Shown piece by piece: positions 9,933 through 19,012 of a DNA stretch of 64,000 bases. The notes beneath the pieces are model-generated. The model saw only the letters and a program-made list of their open reading frames with translations. It was not told the DNA's origin and made no database searches. How positions within the stretch are numbered: position 1 is the stretch's first letter; each line of letters starts with the position of its first letter. Source of the DNA: Pseudomonadota bacterium (GTDB lineage: Bacteria > Pseudomonadota > Gammaproteobacteria > Pseudomonadales > Oceanobacteraceae). The position numbers and the translations under genes are program-made. The DNA lies in contig JAIXHJ010000007.1 in assembly GCA_030145845.1 (NCBI GenBank), positions 62,001-126,000 of the forward strand. The letters run 5' to 3'.

Positions 9933-9973
9933 CACAAAAAAGGCCGCCGGATAATCCCGCGGCCTTTTTTGTG
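9933..9973. terminator. Intrinsic terminator, bidirectional
   Basis: Perfect inverted repeat: a 15-nt arm running CACAAAAAAGGCCGC, an 11-nt loop, then its exact complement, giving a GC-rich core followed by six T. It terminates the small PA3496-like gene and could also work on the minus strand. Confidence 0.92.
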
Positions 9974-10017
9974 TGCCTTCAGAAAAGCACTGACATGGTA
10001 GCTATTTTCTCCACCCA

Positions 10018-10054
10018 TAAAAAAAGCCGGTCATAAGACCGGCTTTCTTTTTTT
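10018..10054. terminator. Intrinsic terminator of glnK-amtB
   Basis: Stem AAAGCCGGTC / GACCGGCTTT with an ATAA loop, flanked by A- and T-tracts on either side. It lies just past the amtB stop, so it ends the minus-strand nitrogen operon and could also act on plus-strand read-through. Confidence 0.88.
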
Positions 10055-10068
10055 CCGAAGACCTGTGA

Positions 10069-11355
10069 TCAGGACTTACCGGTGAACTCCGGATAAGCTT
10101 CCATACCACATTCGGACAGGTCCACACCTTCGTATTCTTCTTCTTCAGTCACACGCAGACCCATGACCACTTTCAGGATCAGCCAGACGATGAAGGAAGT
10201 GACGAATACCCAGATGAAGATGGTCAGTGCGCCAACCAGCTGACCCATGAAGGTTGCATCAGCGTCAGACAGCAGTACCGCGAAGATACCCCACAGACCA
10301 ACCACACCGTGCACAGAGATAGCACCCACCGGATCGTCGATTTTCAGTTTATCCAGAGTCAGGATAGAGAACACAACCACGATACCACCGATGGCACCAA
10401 TGATGGTTGCCAGGAACGGGCTTGGATCAGCAGGTTCTGCAGTGATCGCGACCAGACCAGCCAGAGCACCGTTCAGGGCCATGGTCAGATCCGCCTTGCG
10501 GAACAGGATGAAGGCAGTAATCAGAGCAGCGATCAGACCACCCGCAGCAGCGGCGTTGGTGTTCAGGAATACACTGGCCACTTCGTTGGCAACGCCGACG
10601 TCAGACAGCTGCAGAGTAGAACCACCGTTGAAGCCGAACCAACCCATCCACAGGATGAAGGTACCCAGAGTTGCCAGCGGCAGGTTGGCACCCGGAATTG
10701 CACGTACTTCACCGTTAGGGCCGTATTTGCCTTTACGTGCACCCAGCAGGATAACACCGGCCAGAGCAGCAGCAGCACCTGCCATGTGAACAATACCGGA
10801 ACCGGCATAGTCAGAGTAGCTCAGGTCATACATACCCAGAACAGAAGCACCACCCCAGGTCCATGCACCTTCCATCGGGTAGATGAAACCGGTCATAACC
10901 ACGGCGAAAGCCAGGAAGGCCCACAGCTTCATGCGTTCAGCAACCGCACCGGAAACGATGGACATGGCAGTAGCAACGAACACTACCTGGAAGAAGAAGT
11001 CAGACGCACCGGAATATGGCAGACCAGCGTCTTCCACACCGTTACGGAAATCAGCCTGTGCAGCCAGAACGCCGGCAACGGCTTCATCAGTCATGCTGGC
11101 AACGCTGTCAGTACCGCTCAGGAAGTAGCCGCCACCGTACATGATTTCGTAACCACAGATCAGGTACATAGTACAGGCGATCGCATACAGAGCGACGTTT
11201 TTGGTCAGGATTTCGGTCGTATTTTTAGCTCGTACGAGACCGGATTCGAGCATGGCAAAACCAGCTGCCATCCACATCACCAGTGCACCACACACCAGGA
11301 AGTAGAAGGTGTCGATGGCATACTGGAGCCCATAAAGTTGATTCATGCTTTCCAT
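10069..11355 (-). CDS. amtB: Ammonium transporter AmtB
   Basis: Trimeric inner-membrane ammonium channel of 428 aa with about 11 transmembrane helices. The Amt signature DYAGSGIVHMAGAAAALAG, the helix WMGWFGFNGGSTL and the second pore histidine region SVHGVVGLWG are intact, so both twin histidines are present. Unlike E. coli AmtB it shows no separate cleavable leader; the N-terminus enters directly into helix 1. The start at 11355 has GGGGGG 6-8 nt upstream; ATG 11346 is an alternative. It follows glnK by 48 bp, the usual glnK-amtB pair in which GlnK gates the channel. Confidence 0.97.
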   Translation of the reverse strand: MESMNQLYGLQYAIDTFYFLVCGALVMWMAAGFAMLESGLVRAKNTTEILTKNVALYAIACTMYLICGYEIMYGGGYFLSGTDSVASMTDEAVAGVLAAQADFRNGVEDAGLPYSGASDFFFQVVFVATAMSIVSGAVAERMKLWAFLAFAVVMTGFIYPMEGAWTWGGASVLGMYDLSYSDYAGSGIVHMAGAAAALAGVILLGARKGKYGPNGEVRAIPGANLPLATLGTFILWMGWFGFNGGSTLQLSDVGVANEVASVFLNTNAAAAGGLIAALITAFILFRKADLTMALNGALAGLVAITAEPADPSPFLATIIGAIGGIVVVFSILTLDKLKIDDPVGAISVHGVVGLWGIFAVLLSDADATFMGQLVGALTIFIWVFVTSFIVWLILKVVMGLRVTEEEEYEGVDLSECGMEAYPEFTGKS

Positions 11356-11403
11356 TCTAAGCCCCCCGCATAAGGCCTTATGTAATTTATTTACTGAGAA
11401 TTA

Positions 11404-11763
<360 letters not shown>

Positions 11764-11781
11764 CTACGTATTTAGAATGAT

Positions 11782-11811
11782 CAATGGCCCGTGCGGGGGC
11801 ACGGGCCATTG
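11782..11811 (-). other. Strong hairpin between the TorF porin gene and glnK
   Basis: A 13-bp perfect stem CAATGGCCCGTGC / GCACGGGCCATTG with a 4-nt loop. On the transcribed (minus) strand no T-run follows, so it is not a standard terminator. It may instead stabilise the porin mRNA 3' end or set the ratio of porin to glnK-amtB transcript by partial termination or processing. Confidence 0.75.
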
Positions 11812-11819
11812 TATCGGTT

Positions 11820-12497
11820 TTACATTTCAATAGGCAGACTGTAGTAGAAGGCTACTTTCAGGTCGTCGTCGTAGGAATCATCTTCATCCATATCAACGAT
11901 TTTGCTCAGAGTGAATGACAGGTTGTCATTGAAGGCATAACCCACGTCAACGTGGGTGTAATCTGCTTCAGAACCTTCGTCATCAGCGAAACCGATAGTC
12001 AAGGAATAAGCATCGTAACCGGCGCCCAGAGTGATGTAGCTGTAATCGTCATTGCCGTCACCAGCCAGAGGACCGGTGTAAGAGAAAGAAACGAACTGAT
12101 AACCCAGACCGATGGTGTACTCAGACAGTTCGAAGGTATTACCTTCGCGATCACCGTCTTCCAGCGACTCACCTGGATAAGTATAAGTCACTGCCGAGAT
12201 GTCATAGCTGAAGTCACCGGCTTCGCCAGCGTAACCAACGTACAGGTCATATTCCTGCCCTGCACCACTATCACCGCTGCCGATCCATACGCCGCCATAC
12301 AGGCCACCCATGGCCACATCCAGTGAGCCATCAACCATAGCGGACCCCTGACCCAGGTCAGTACCACGCCACAGGTACATGTTAGAAACACCGGCAGAGG
12401 CAGAGATTTCCACATCAGCAGCCTGAGCAGTGTTAACAGCCGCCAGGCCCGCAGTCATAGCGCCGGCCAGAACGATAGCTTGAGACAGTTTTTTCAT
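11820..12497 (-). CDS. TorF-family putative porin
   Basis: Outer-membrane beta-barrel protein, 225 aa. The signal peptide ends near residue 26 (NTAQA|ADVEIS); the mature chain alternates polar and hydrophobic strands with acidic turns (DSGAGQEYD, DGNDDYSY), and the family N-terminal motif SNMYLWRGTDLGQG is clear. TorF/TIGR02001-type proteins often sit beside glnK-amtB, as here. Its sigma-54 promoter suggests a nitrogen-limitation-induced pore, perhaps for small nitrogen solutes; substrate is unknown. Confidence 0.85.
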   Translation of the reverse strand: MKKLSQAIVLAGAMTAGLAAVNTAQAADVEISASAGVSNMYLWRGTDLGQGSAMVDGSLDVAMGGLYGGVWIGSGDSGAGQEYDLYVGYAGEAGDFSYDISAVTYTYPGESLEDGDREGNTFELSEYTIGLGYQFVSFSYTGPLAGDGNDDYSYITLGAGYDAYSLTIGFADDEGSEADYTHVDVGYAFNDNLSFTLSKIVDMDEDDSYDDDLKVAFYYSLPIEM

Positions 12498-12860
12498 GGT
12501 TCTTTTCCTTCATCAGTTAGCGAAAGCTTTTTTAGGTATTGGTGCATCCGCACCGTTTTCTTTCTGTTAAAACCAGGTATCACTCCTATAGCAGTGGGTG
12601 TGCCAACTTTTAAAAAGCGCTTCATATCAGGGGTTTAGCGGGGGTTTTCCTGACAAACAGCGTTTTTGGCGTTTTTTTCTGGTGCAATCAGATCAATAAC
12701 GCACAAAAAGTGAGCACTACCAGTGCCAAGCTAGCACTATTCCTGAGCATAAACAGTGAAACCGATTCCGGGTCAGGCAAATTCCTGCACTTTGCTGATG
12801 CAGATCAGCATGCCGTGATAATATGGTGTGAGTTCTTTATAGCTTTCTGCGAGGTTACCC
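12498..12860. promoter_or_regulatory. Divergent regulatory region between the porin gene and ubiK
   Basis: A 363-bp gene-free stretch. It contains the sigma-54 promoter described separately, a small hairpin GGTGC-ATCC-GCACC at 12541-12554 in the porin 5' leader, a GCAC/GTGC-rich segment at 12680-12737 (candidate activator site), and the ubiK ribosome site GCGAGGTTACCC just before 12861. No open reading frame of interest is seen. Confidence 0.7.
12591..12606 (-). promoter_or_regulatory. Sigma-54 promoter of torF-like gene, glnK and amtB
   Basis: Read on the minus strand the site is TTGGCACACCCACTGCT: TGGCAC at -24, then yTGC at -12, with GG and GC separated by exactly 10 nt. It lies about 95 nt ahead of the porin ATG. 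Expected activator is NtrC. A palindrome GCACT-ACC-AGTGC at 12714-12726 and other GCAC/GTGC half-sites at 12680-12737 lie at enhancer distance, though the 5-nt gap between half-sites is shorter than the classical NtrC site. Confidence 0.85.
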
Positions 12861-13100
12861 ATGCTCAACAGTGATCAGATCCGCACCCGAATAGAGCAGT
12901 TATTGCAGCAGACTCCCTTCAGTGGCCTGTCGCAGGATCTGAAGCTGGCGCTGCAGGGGCAGCTCAACAGCCTGCTCAGCAGTGCCGATATCGTCAGCCG
13001 CGAAGAGTTTGAAGTTCAGGCCGAGGCGCTGCGCCGTACCCAGGCCAGACTGCTTGAGCTGGAGGACAAGGTTGCTCAGCTGGAAGCGCAGCAATCCTGA
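12861..13100 (+). CDS. ubiK: Ubiquinone biosynthesis accessory factor UbiK
   Basis: Small 79-aa protein of the YqiC/BMFP family. The N-terminal amphipathic membrane-associating helix and the C-terminal coiled coil (about 47-78, EVQAEALRRTQARLLELEDKVAQLEAQ) are both visible. UbiK helps assemble the soluble Ubi complex for aerobic ubiquinone synthesis with UbiJ. GAGG precedes the ATG. It ends 18 bp from the convergent urtE stop. Confidence 0.9.
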   Translation: MLNSDQIRTRIEQLLQQTPFSGLSQDLKLALQGQLNSLLSSADIVSREEFEVQAEALRRTQARLLELEDKVAQLEAQQS

Positions 13101-13118
13101 GCAGCCAGCCCCGGTGGC

Positions 13119-13817
13119 TCAGATGGCCAGCAGCCGCCGGGCTTCTTCTGAGGTTTTCAGCTCATCGCCGCTGCCGGCGGCGACAACCCGTCCCCGCTCC
13201 AGAATAATAAAGTCATCCGCCAGCGCAGCAGCAAAGTCCAGATACTGTTCCACCAGCACGATGGCCATCCCGCCGCGTTCACGCAGCAGTTCGATCACCT
13301 GTTGAATATCCTTGATGATGGACGGCTGAATGCCTTCCGTCGGCTCATCCAGAATCAGTACTTTGGGGCGCAGCAGCAGCGCCCGGGCAATGGCCAGCTG
13401 TTGCTGCTGACCACCGGACAGATCGCCGCCACGGCGTTTCAGCATCTGCTGCAGCACCGGAAACAGGGAAAAAATCTCGCTATCGATACAGCGCTGGCGT
13501 TTCGGCAACGCCGAGAATGCCGTCTGCAGGTTTTCTTCCACCGTCAGCTGAGCAAAGATGTCACGCCCCTGTGGCACATAGGCGATTCCCTGCCGTGCCC
13601 GCTCATGGGCGGCACGGCCATTAAGCGATTGTCCCTGCCAGCAGATATCACCGGCACGCGGACTGAGGTGGCCGGACAGCGCTTTCATTAATGTGGTTTT
13701 CCCCACTCCGTTGCGGCCTAACACACAGGTTACCCTGCCGGCAGCAGCCTGCATGGATACCCCGTATAACGCCTGACTGGCGCCGTAAGCGACGTCGAGA
13801 TCACTGACTGTTAACAT
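13119..13817 (-). CDS. urtE: Urea ABC transporter ATP-binding protein UrtE
   Basis: LivF-type ATPase of the urea ABC importer, 232 aa. Walker A is GRNGVGKT, the ABC signature is LSGGQQQQLAIARALL and Walker B is VLILDEPTEGIQP. The N-terminus MLTVSDLDVAYG matches UrtE closely. It is the last gene of the urtABCDE operon, 23 bp after urtD. Confidence 0.96.
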   Translation of the reverse strand: MLTVSDLDVAYGASQALYGVSMQAAAGRVTCVLGRNGVGKTTLMKALSGHLSPRAGDICWQGQSLNGRAAHERARQGIAYVPQGRDIFAQLTVEENLQTAFSALPKRQRCIDSEIFSLFPVLQQMLKRRGGDLSGGQQQQLAIARALLLRPKVLILDEPTEGIQPSIIKDIQQVIELLRERGGMAIVLVEQYLDFAAALADDFIILERGRVVAAGSGDELKTSEEARRLLAI

Positions 13818-13840
13818 ACCTTTCTCCTCAACGTCCTGCT

Positions 13841-14617
13841 TCAGCGGCCCAGATACACTTCAATCACCTGCGGGTTGGCTTTCACACTATCCAGTGAGCC
13901 TTCCGCCAGCACGTGACCTTCATGCAGTACCGTTACCTTACAATCCAGTGCAGCAATAAAATCCATATCGTGCTCCACCACCATCAGCGAATGTTTTTTT
14001 GCCAGGCGCTTGAACAGTTCTGCGGTTTTCATGGTTTCCTCATCCGTCATCCCTGCCGCCGGCTCATCAATCAACAGCAGCTCCGGCTCCTGCCCCAGCA
14101 GCATGCCGATTTCCAGCCACTGCTTCTGGCCGTGGGAAAGACTGCCGGCCATCCAGCCGCGTTTATCCTGCAGATCAATCATGGACAGGATTTCATCCAG
14201 CTTGCTGCTCTGATCCGCCGACAGTTTGTGTATCAGCGCCTGCCAGATTCCGCGCCCACCCTGCAGTGACATTTCCAGATTTTCAAACACCGTCAGACTT
14301 TCAATCACACTGGGTTTCTGAAATTTACGGCCAACGCCTAAATTCGCGACCGCCGCTTCATCGAACTTCGTCAGGTCGAATGTGTTTTTCGCCGCATCGG
14401 TAAAAATAATATCGCCGCTGTCCGGCCGGGTTTTTCCGGTAATCACATCCATCATGGTAGTTTTGCCAGCGCCGTTGGGGCCGATAATGGCGCGCATTTC
14501 TCCGGGCTCAATCACCATGGATAACGAATTCAGCGCCTTAAATCCATCAAAGCTGACGCTCACCCCGTTCATATACAACACTGCGGGGTTATCAATATGT
14601 TTCGGAACAGCCGTCAT
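13841..14617 (-). CDS. urtD: Urea ABC transporter ATP-binding protein UrtD
   Basis: LivG-type ATPase of the urea importer, 258 aa. Walker A is GPNGAGKT, the signature motif is the UrtD-typical SLSHGQKQWLEI and Walker B is LLLIDEPAAGMTDEE. The start is the ATG at 14617, which overlaps the urtC stop as ATGA; in-frame codons further upstream lie inside urtC. It partners with UrtE beneath the UrtBC permease. Confidence 0.96.
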   Translation of the reverse strand: MTAVPKHIDNPAVLYMNGVSVSFDGFKALNSLSMVIEPGEMRAIIGPNGAGKTTMMDVITGKTRPDSGDIIFTDAAKNTFDLTKFDEAAVANLGVGRKFQKPSVIESLTVFENLEMSLQGGRGIWQALIHKLSADQSSKLDEILSMIDLQDKRGWMAGSLSHGQKQWLEIGMLLGQEPELLLIDEPAAGMTDEETMKTAELFKRLAKKHSLMVVEHDMDFIAALDCKVTVLHEGHVLAEGSLDSVKANPQVIEVYLGR

Positions 14618-15771
14618 GTCTGGTCTCCCTGTGCCAGTGGTGCTGCTGTGTTCTGTCGATGGCGGTATTTTTCCCGGATCAGATCCCACAGGCCAACCAT
14701 ACCTTTCGGCAGCCATAATGTTGTAAGTACAAACAGACCACCGAGCAGGAATAACCAGAGTTCAGCAAACGCGCCGGTAAAAACCGTCTTGGCGTAATTC
14801 ACCAGCACCGCACCAATCACAGCACCGTACAGCGTATTGCGGCCACCGACTGCAACCCAGATAATAATTTCGATGGAATTAATCGGTGCAAATTCGCCCG
14901 GATTAATAATGCCGACCTGAGGAACATATAAAGCACCGGCAACCCCGGCCAGCATGGATGACACCACAAACACAAACAGCTTGTAATATTCCACGCGATA
15001 ACCGAGAAAACGTGCACGCGATTCTGCATCACGGATGGCGACCAGCACCCGGCCGAGTTTCGAGGTGACGATAAATCGGCTGATCAGATAGCCGCCGATC
15101 AGTGCCAGAACGGAAGCAATAAATAAAACGGCCCGGGTTGAATCCGACTGCAGACTGAAGCCGAGAATATCCTTGAAGTCAGTCAGACCATTATTACCGC
15201 CAAATCCCATGTCGTTGCGGAAAAAGGCCAGCAGCAGGGCGTACGTCATTGCCTGGGTAATAATCGACAGATAAACCCCGGTCACACGCGAACGGAAAGC
15301 GAGAAAGCCGAAGACAAAAGCCAGAATCCCCGGCGCCAGCAATACCATCAGCATGGCAAAAGCGAACGAATCAAACCCGTACCAGTACCAGGGCAGTTCC
15401 TGCCAGTTCAGAAACACCATAAAATCCGGCAGTTCTGCATTGCCGTACACACCCCGGTCGCCGATCTGGCGCATCAGGTACATGCCCATGGCGTATCCGC
15501 CGAGCGCAAAAAATGCCCCATGACCCAGACTTAAAATACCACAGTATCCCCAGATCAGATCCACAGCAATGGCCAGCAGGGCATAACATAAATATTTACC
15601 CAGCAGCGTCATGGTGTAGGTGGAAATATGAAAAAAAGAACCTTCCGCAAACACCAGGTTGCAGAAGGGGATGATCACCGCCAGCACCAGCATCAGCAGA
15701 ATCAGTTTGCGGCCACCGGAATCACTCATTAACAGCCGCGTCAGAGGCCCCCTGTTATCCTGTATCGTCAT
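14614..15771 (-). CDS. urtC: Urea ABC transporter permease UrtC
   Basis: LivM-type inner-membrane permease, 385 aa, with about 9-10 hydrophobic helices and family blocks DLIWGYCGILSLGHGAFFALGGY and VAVGGRNTLYGAVIGAVLVN. It forms the channel with UrtB. It starts 9 nt after urtB and overlaps urtD by 4 nt, so translation is coupled. Confidence 0.96.
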   Translation of the reverse strand: MTIQDNRGPLTRLLMSDSGGRKLILLMLVLAVIIPFCNLVFAEGSFFHISTYTMTLLGKYLCYALLAIAVDLIWGYCGILSLGHGAFFALGGYAMGMYLMRQIGDRGVYGNAELPDFMVFLNWQELPWYWYGFDSFAFAMLMVLLAPGILAFVFGFLAFRSRVTGVYLSIITQAMTYALLLAFFRNDMGFGGNNGLTDFKDILGFSLQSDSTRAVLFIASVLALIGGYLISRFIVTSKLGRVLVAIRDAESRARFLGYRVEYYKLFVFVVSSMLAGVAGALYVPQVGIINPGEFAPINSIEIIIWVAVGGRNTLYGAVIGAVLVNYAKTVFTGAFAELWLFLLGGLFVLTTLWLPKGMVGLWDLIREKYRHRQNTAAPLAQGDQT

Positions 15772-15780
15772 GGCAGCCTC

Positions 15781-17394
15781 CTAAGCGTTATCCACAGCGC
15801 GGCCTTTCAGGGCAAACAAACCCCGTGGCCGTTTCTGAATGAAAAGAATGATAAACACCAGCACCAGAATTTTTGCCAGTACCGCCCCCGCCAGAGGTTC
15901 AAAGATTTTATTCGCCACCCCCAGCGACATAGCCGCCACCAGCGTACCCCACAGATTGCCGACACCGCCGAACACCACCACCATAAAGGAATCGATAATG
16001 TACGCCTGACCCAGATTCGGACCGACGTTGGTCAGCTGTGATAAAGCAACCCCGGCAATACCCGCGATGCCGGAACCAAGACCGAAGGTCAGTGCGTCCA
16101 CCCAGCCGGTACGGATGCCCATGGAGCTGGCCATCGGCCGGTTCATGGTGACAGCGCGCATCTGCAGACCGAACAGCGTGCGCTTCAGTACCAGTGCCAG
16201 CAGCGCCAGCACCAGCAGGCTGAAAATAATGATGTATAAACGGTTCCAGGTGAGCTCCAGTGCCGGATTGACCATAAAGGTGCCGGCCATCCACTCCGGG
16301 GTGGCCACTTCACGGTTTAATGGACTGAATATTGAGCGTACCGCCTGCTGCAGGACCAGGCTGATACCAAAGGTCGCCAGCAGGGTTTCCAGTGGCCGGC
16401 CGTACAGATGGCGGATCACACCGCGTTCAATCGCTACGCCCACCACCCCGGAAACCAGAAAAGCCGCCGGCACCGAGACCACCAGCGACAGGCCGATATG
16501 CTGCGGCAGCAGCTGCTGCACCACATAAGTGGTATAAGCACCGAGCATAATCATTTCGCCATGGGCCATATTGATGACCCCCATCACGCCGAACGTAATG
16601 GCCAGACCAATGGCCGCCAGCAGTAATACCGCACCCAGTGCGAGACCAAAATAGAGGTTTTCAATATAGCCGTTCATCGACACCAGGGTTTCAATATCGG
16701 CCAGACTTTTCTCAGCCATTTTCAGCTCATCGCGGCGGCTGATTTTTTCTTCTTCACTGAACCCCTGAATAAACTGATTCAGACTGGCCCTGACCTGCGG
16801 ATAAAGGGAACCATCCAGTGCTGCCAGCCCCTGACGCCGTTCAGCCGCCTGATCACTGGCCAGCAGGATGAGCCCCTGTACCAGCGACAACACCTCACGC
16901 ACAGCGTCATTCTGCTCTTTCGCCAGTGCCTGATGGATAATCTCAGGTTCGACATCCGCGCTGCTTTTCAGCAGATTGGTCGCCGCCTGCAAGCGGATAT
17001 CCGGGTTACGTGAATTAATCTGCGCCTGCGAGATCAGGTTGCGCAGGGTACGGCGCAGGGAATTATTGACACCGATTTTTTTCTTATCGCGGCGGCCAAG
17101 GTTTTCCACCGCTTCGTTGCTGAGTGCATCGGTAATGCTGTCATCTTCAGCAACAATCAGAATGCGCTGATCATCTTTTTTATAATACAGAGCGCTGTTA
17201 AGCAGTGCGCTCAGCAGCGGTAGTGAACGTTCATCGTCCAGTGCGGCAATCTGTTCGGCGAGCACGGCTTTTTCACGGTAACTGGCATCGATCAGCTGCG
17301 TAGCCAGTGTTTCAAGACTGCCTTCCTGTGCCTGGCTCAGCGCACACATCATCAGCAACAGAGCAGCCACTATCTGCCTGCATAAAATCATCAT
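15781..17394 (-). CDS. urtB: Urea ABC transporter permease UrtB
   Basis: LivH-type permease, 537 aa. It has the long periplasmic N-terminal extension typical of proteobacterial UrtB: a signal peptide (VAALLLMMCALSQAQ) and about 240 helical residues, then the membrane domain with TFGVMGVINMAHGEMIMLGAYT and VFGGVGNLWGTLVA. The ATG at 17394 is preferred since AGGA lies about 7 nt before it; 37 upstream in-frame codons are untypical of the family. It lies 59 bp downstream of urtA. Confidence 0.95.
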   Translation of the reverse strand: MMILCRQIVAALLLMMCALSQAQEGSLETLATQLIDASYREKAVLAEQIAALDDERSLPLLSALLNSALYYKKDDQRILIVAEDDSITDALSNEAVENLGRRDKKKIGVNNSLRRTLRNLISQAQINSRNPDIRLQAATNLLKSSADVEPEIIHQALAKEQNDAVREVLSLVQGLILLASDQAAERRQGLAALDGSLYPQVRASLNQFIQGFSEEEKISRRDELKMAEKSLADIETLVSMNGYIENLYFGLALGAVLLLAAIGLAITFGVMGVINMAHGEMIMLGAYTTYVVQQLLPQHIGLSLVVSVPAAFLVSGVVGVAIERGVIRHLYGRPLETLLATFGISLVLQQAVRSIFSPLNREVATPEWMAGTFMVNPALELTWNRLYIIIFSLLVLALLALVLKRTLFGLQMRAVTMNRPMASSMGIRTGWVDALTFGLGSGIAGIAGVALSQLTNVGPNLGQAYIIDSFMVVVFGGVGNLWGTLVAAMSLGVANKIFEPLAGAVLAKILVLVFIILFIQKRPRGLFALKGRAVDNA

Positions 17395-17453
17395 GGAAAC
17401 ATCCTGTCTTGTGCAAGGAACGCCTCCGCCAGTGCGGAGGCGCTGTGCTGTGC

Positions 17454-18755
17454 TTATTTGGCAGCACCACCACAGGTTTTGGTGACGGTATTGTAGTTGC
17501 CGCACTTGACCGGCGCCGTCCAGTCAGAGATCAGGTTTTTGCTTTCCGGCAGATAATCCGTCCAGGCATCACCAGCGACCAGTCCGTCGGTTTCCCAGAC
17601 GATATCGAACTGGCCATCATCCTGAATTTCACCGATCAGCACCGGTTTGCTCAGGTGATGGTTTTTATTCATTGTTGCCATACCACCGGTCAGGTTCGGT
17701 GTTTCAATACCGATCATCGCCGCTTCGACTTTATCAACATCGGTGGTACCGGCTTTTTCAACCGCTTTTGCCCACATGTTAAAGCCGATATAGGTTGCTT
17801 CCATCGGGTCATTGGTAACGCGTTTATCGTCCTTAATAAAGGCGTGCCACTGTTTAATAAAATCATCATTTTCTTTGCTGTCGGCACTCATAAAATAATT
17901 CCATGCCGCCAGGTGACCGACCAGCGGTGCGGTATCAAAACCGGACAGCTCTTCTTCACCCACAGAGAAAGCCACCACCGGAATGTCTTCTGCACTTACG
18001 CCCTGGTTTGCCAGTTCCTTATAAAAAGGAACGTTGGCATCACCGTTAATGGTAGAAACCACCGCCGTTTTTACGCCGGTGCTGCCGAATTTTTTAATGT
18101 CAGAAACAATGGTCTGCCAGTCAGAATGACCGAACGGGGTGTAGTTGATCATGATGTCTTTTCCGGCAACGCCTTTCGACTTCAGATAACTTTCCAGAAT
18201 TTTATTGGTGGTACGCGGATACACGTAATCAGTACCGGCCAGTACCCAGCGTTTGACGCCCACATCCTTCATCAGATAATCCACCGCCGGAATCGCCTGC
18301 TGATTCGGTGCGGCACCGGTGTAGAACACATTGTAAGAAGACTCTTCACCTTCGTACTGCACCGGGTAGAACATCAGACCGTTCAGTTCTTCAATAACCG
18401 GCAGTACGGATTTACGCGAAACAGACGTCCAGCAGCCGAAAATCACATCGACCTTATCTTTTTCCAGCAGCTCGCGCGCTTTTTCCGCAAACAGTGGCCA
18501 GTTGGAGGCCGGATCAACAACCACAGGTTCGAGTTTTTTGCCCAGCAGGCCACCTTTTTTATTCTGCTGATCCACCATCATCAGCACGGTATCTTTCAGC
18601 GTGGTTTCAGAAATTGCCATGGTACCTGAAAGGGAATGCAGGACGCCGACTTTAATGGTATCGGCGGCGTGTGCCAGGCTGATGCCTGCTGCCAGCGCGG
18701 CAGTCGCAAGAACTTTGCTGGCTTTACTCAGGGATTTAAATCCGGTTTTTTTCAT
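17454..18755 (-). CDS. urtA: Urea ABC transporter substrate-binding protein UrtA
   Basis: Periplasmic urea-binding protein, 433 aa, with a signal peptide ending ISLAHA|ADTIKVG. Family blocks VGVLHSLSGTMAISE, VDPASNWPLFAEKARELL and FGCWTSVSRKSVLPV identify UrtA over amino-acid binding proteins. The ATG at 18755 is chosen because AAGGA lies 8 nt upstream; the in-frame ATG at 18770 has no ribosome site. It is the first gene of urtABCDE, expressed from a sigma-54 promoter. Confidence 0.97.
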   Translation of the reverse strand: MKKTGFKSLSKASKVLATAALAAGISLAHAADTIKVGVLHSLSGTMAISETTLKDTVLMMVDQQNKKGGLLGKKLEPVVVDPASNWPLFAEKARELLEKDKVDVIFGCWTSVSRKSVLPVIEELNGLMFYPVQYEGEESSYNVFYTGAAPNQQAIPAVDYLMKDVGVKRWVLAGTDYVYPRTTNKILESYLKSKGVAGKDIMINYTPFGHSDWQTIVSDIKKFGSTGVKTAVVSTINGDANVPFYKELANQGVSAEDIPVVAFSVGEEELSGFDTAPLVGHLAAWNYFMSADSKENDDFIKQWHAFIKDDKRVTNDPMEATYIGFNMWAKAVEKAGTTDVDKVEAAMIGIETPNLTGGMATMNKNHHLSKPVLIGEIQDDGQFDIVWETDGLVAGDAWTDYLPESKNLISDWTAPVKCGNYNTVTKTCGGAAK

Positions 18756-18844
18756 GGAGTCGTCCTTCATCGTTATAAATTATCGTCAGCCCACTTTCTG
18801 CTACCCGATTCCGTGGGCTGTTTAAAGGCTTGCACTAACCTCAG

Positions 18845-18862
18845 AGCAAAGCCTGTACCAAT
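18845..18862 (-). promoter_or_regulatory. Sigma-54 promoter of urtABCDE
   Basis: Minus-strand sequence TTGGTACAGGCTTTGCT has TGGTAC at -24 and TTGC at -12 with GG-N10-GC spacing, about 90 nt before the urtA ATG. Within the leader is an 8-bp stem CAGCCCAC (18787-18794) / GTGGGCTG (18813-18820). Upstream lie an inverted repeat CCTGT-GTA-ACAGG (18895-18907) and a GTGCGCAC palindrome (18974-18981) at enhancer-like distance. NtrC control is expected from family precedent. Confidence 0.82.
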
Positions 18863-19012
18863 GACTCAGGCATGCCCTGTTAAGCACGGGTTACCCTGTG
18901 TAACAGGCCGGTAAAATAAATACGCGAAGGGAAATAAGATTTATCCGCACTCATCCTGCACAGATAAAAGACAGTGCGCACCAAAACAATGCGAACGTTG
19001 AATTAACCCGGA

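Noticed and set aside
11782..11811. Intrinsic terminator after the TorF-like porin gene
   Set aside because: The stem is strong but no T-run follows on the transcribed strand, and glnK seems to depend on read-through; kept as a hairpin of unknown role.
12714..12726. Classical NtrC enhancer site upstream of the torF-like gene
   Set aside because: The GCACT-ACC-AGTGC palindrome has only 5 nt between GCAC and GTGC, against about 7 in known NtrC sites, so it is listed as a candidate activator site and not as a firm NtrC box.
17307..18629. A 440-codon open frame antisense to urtA
   Set aside because: It covers a fully conserved urtA gene; its composition (rich in His, Phe, Arg) is typical of antisense translation.
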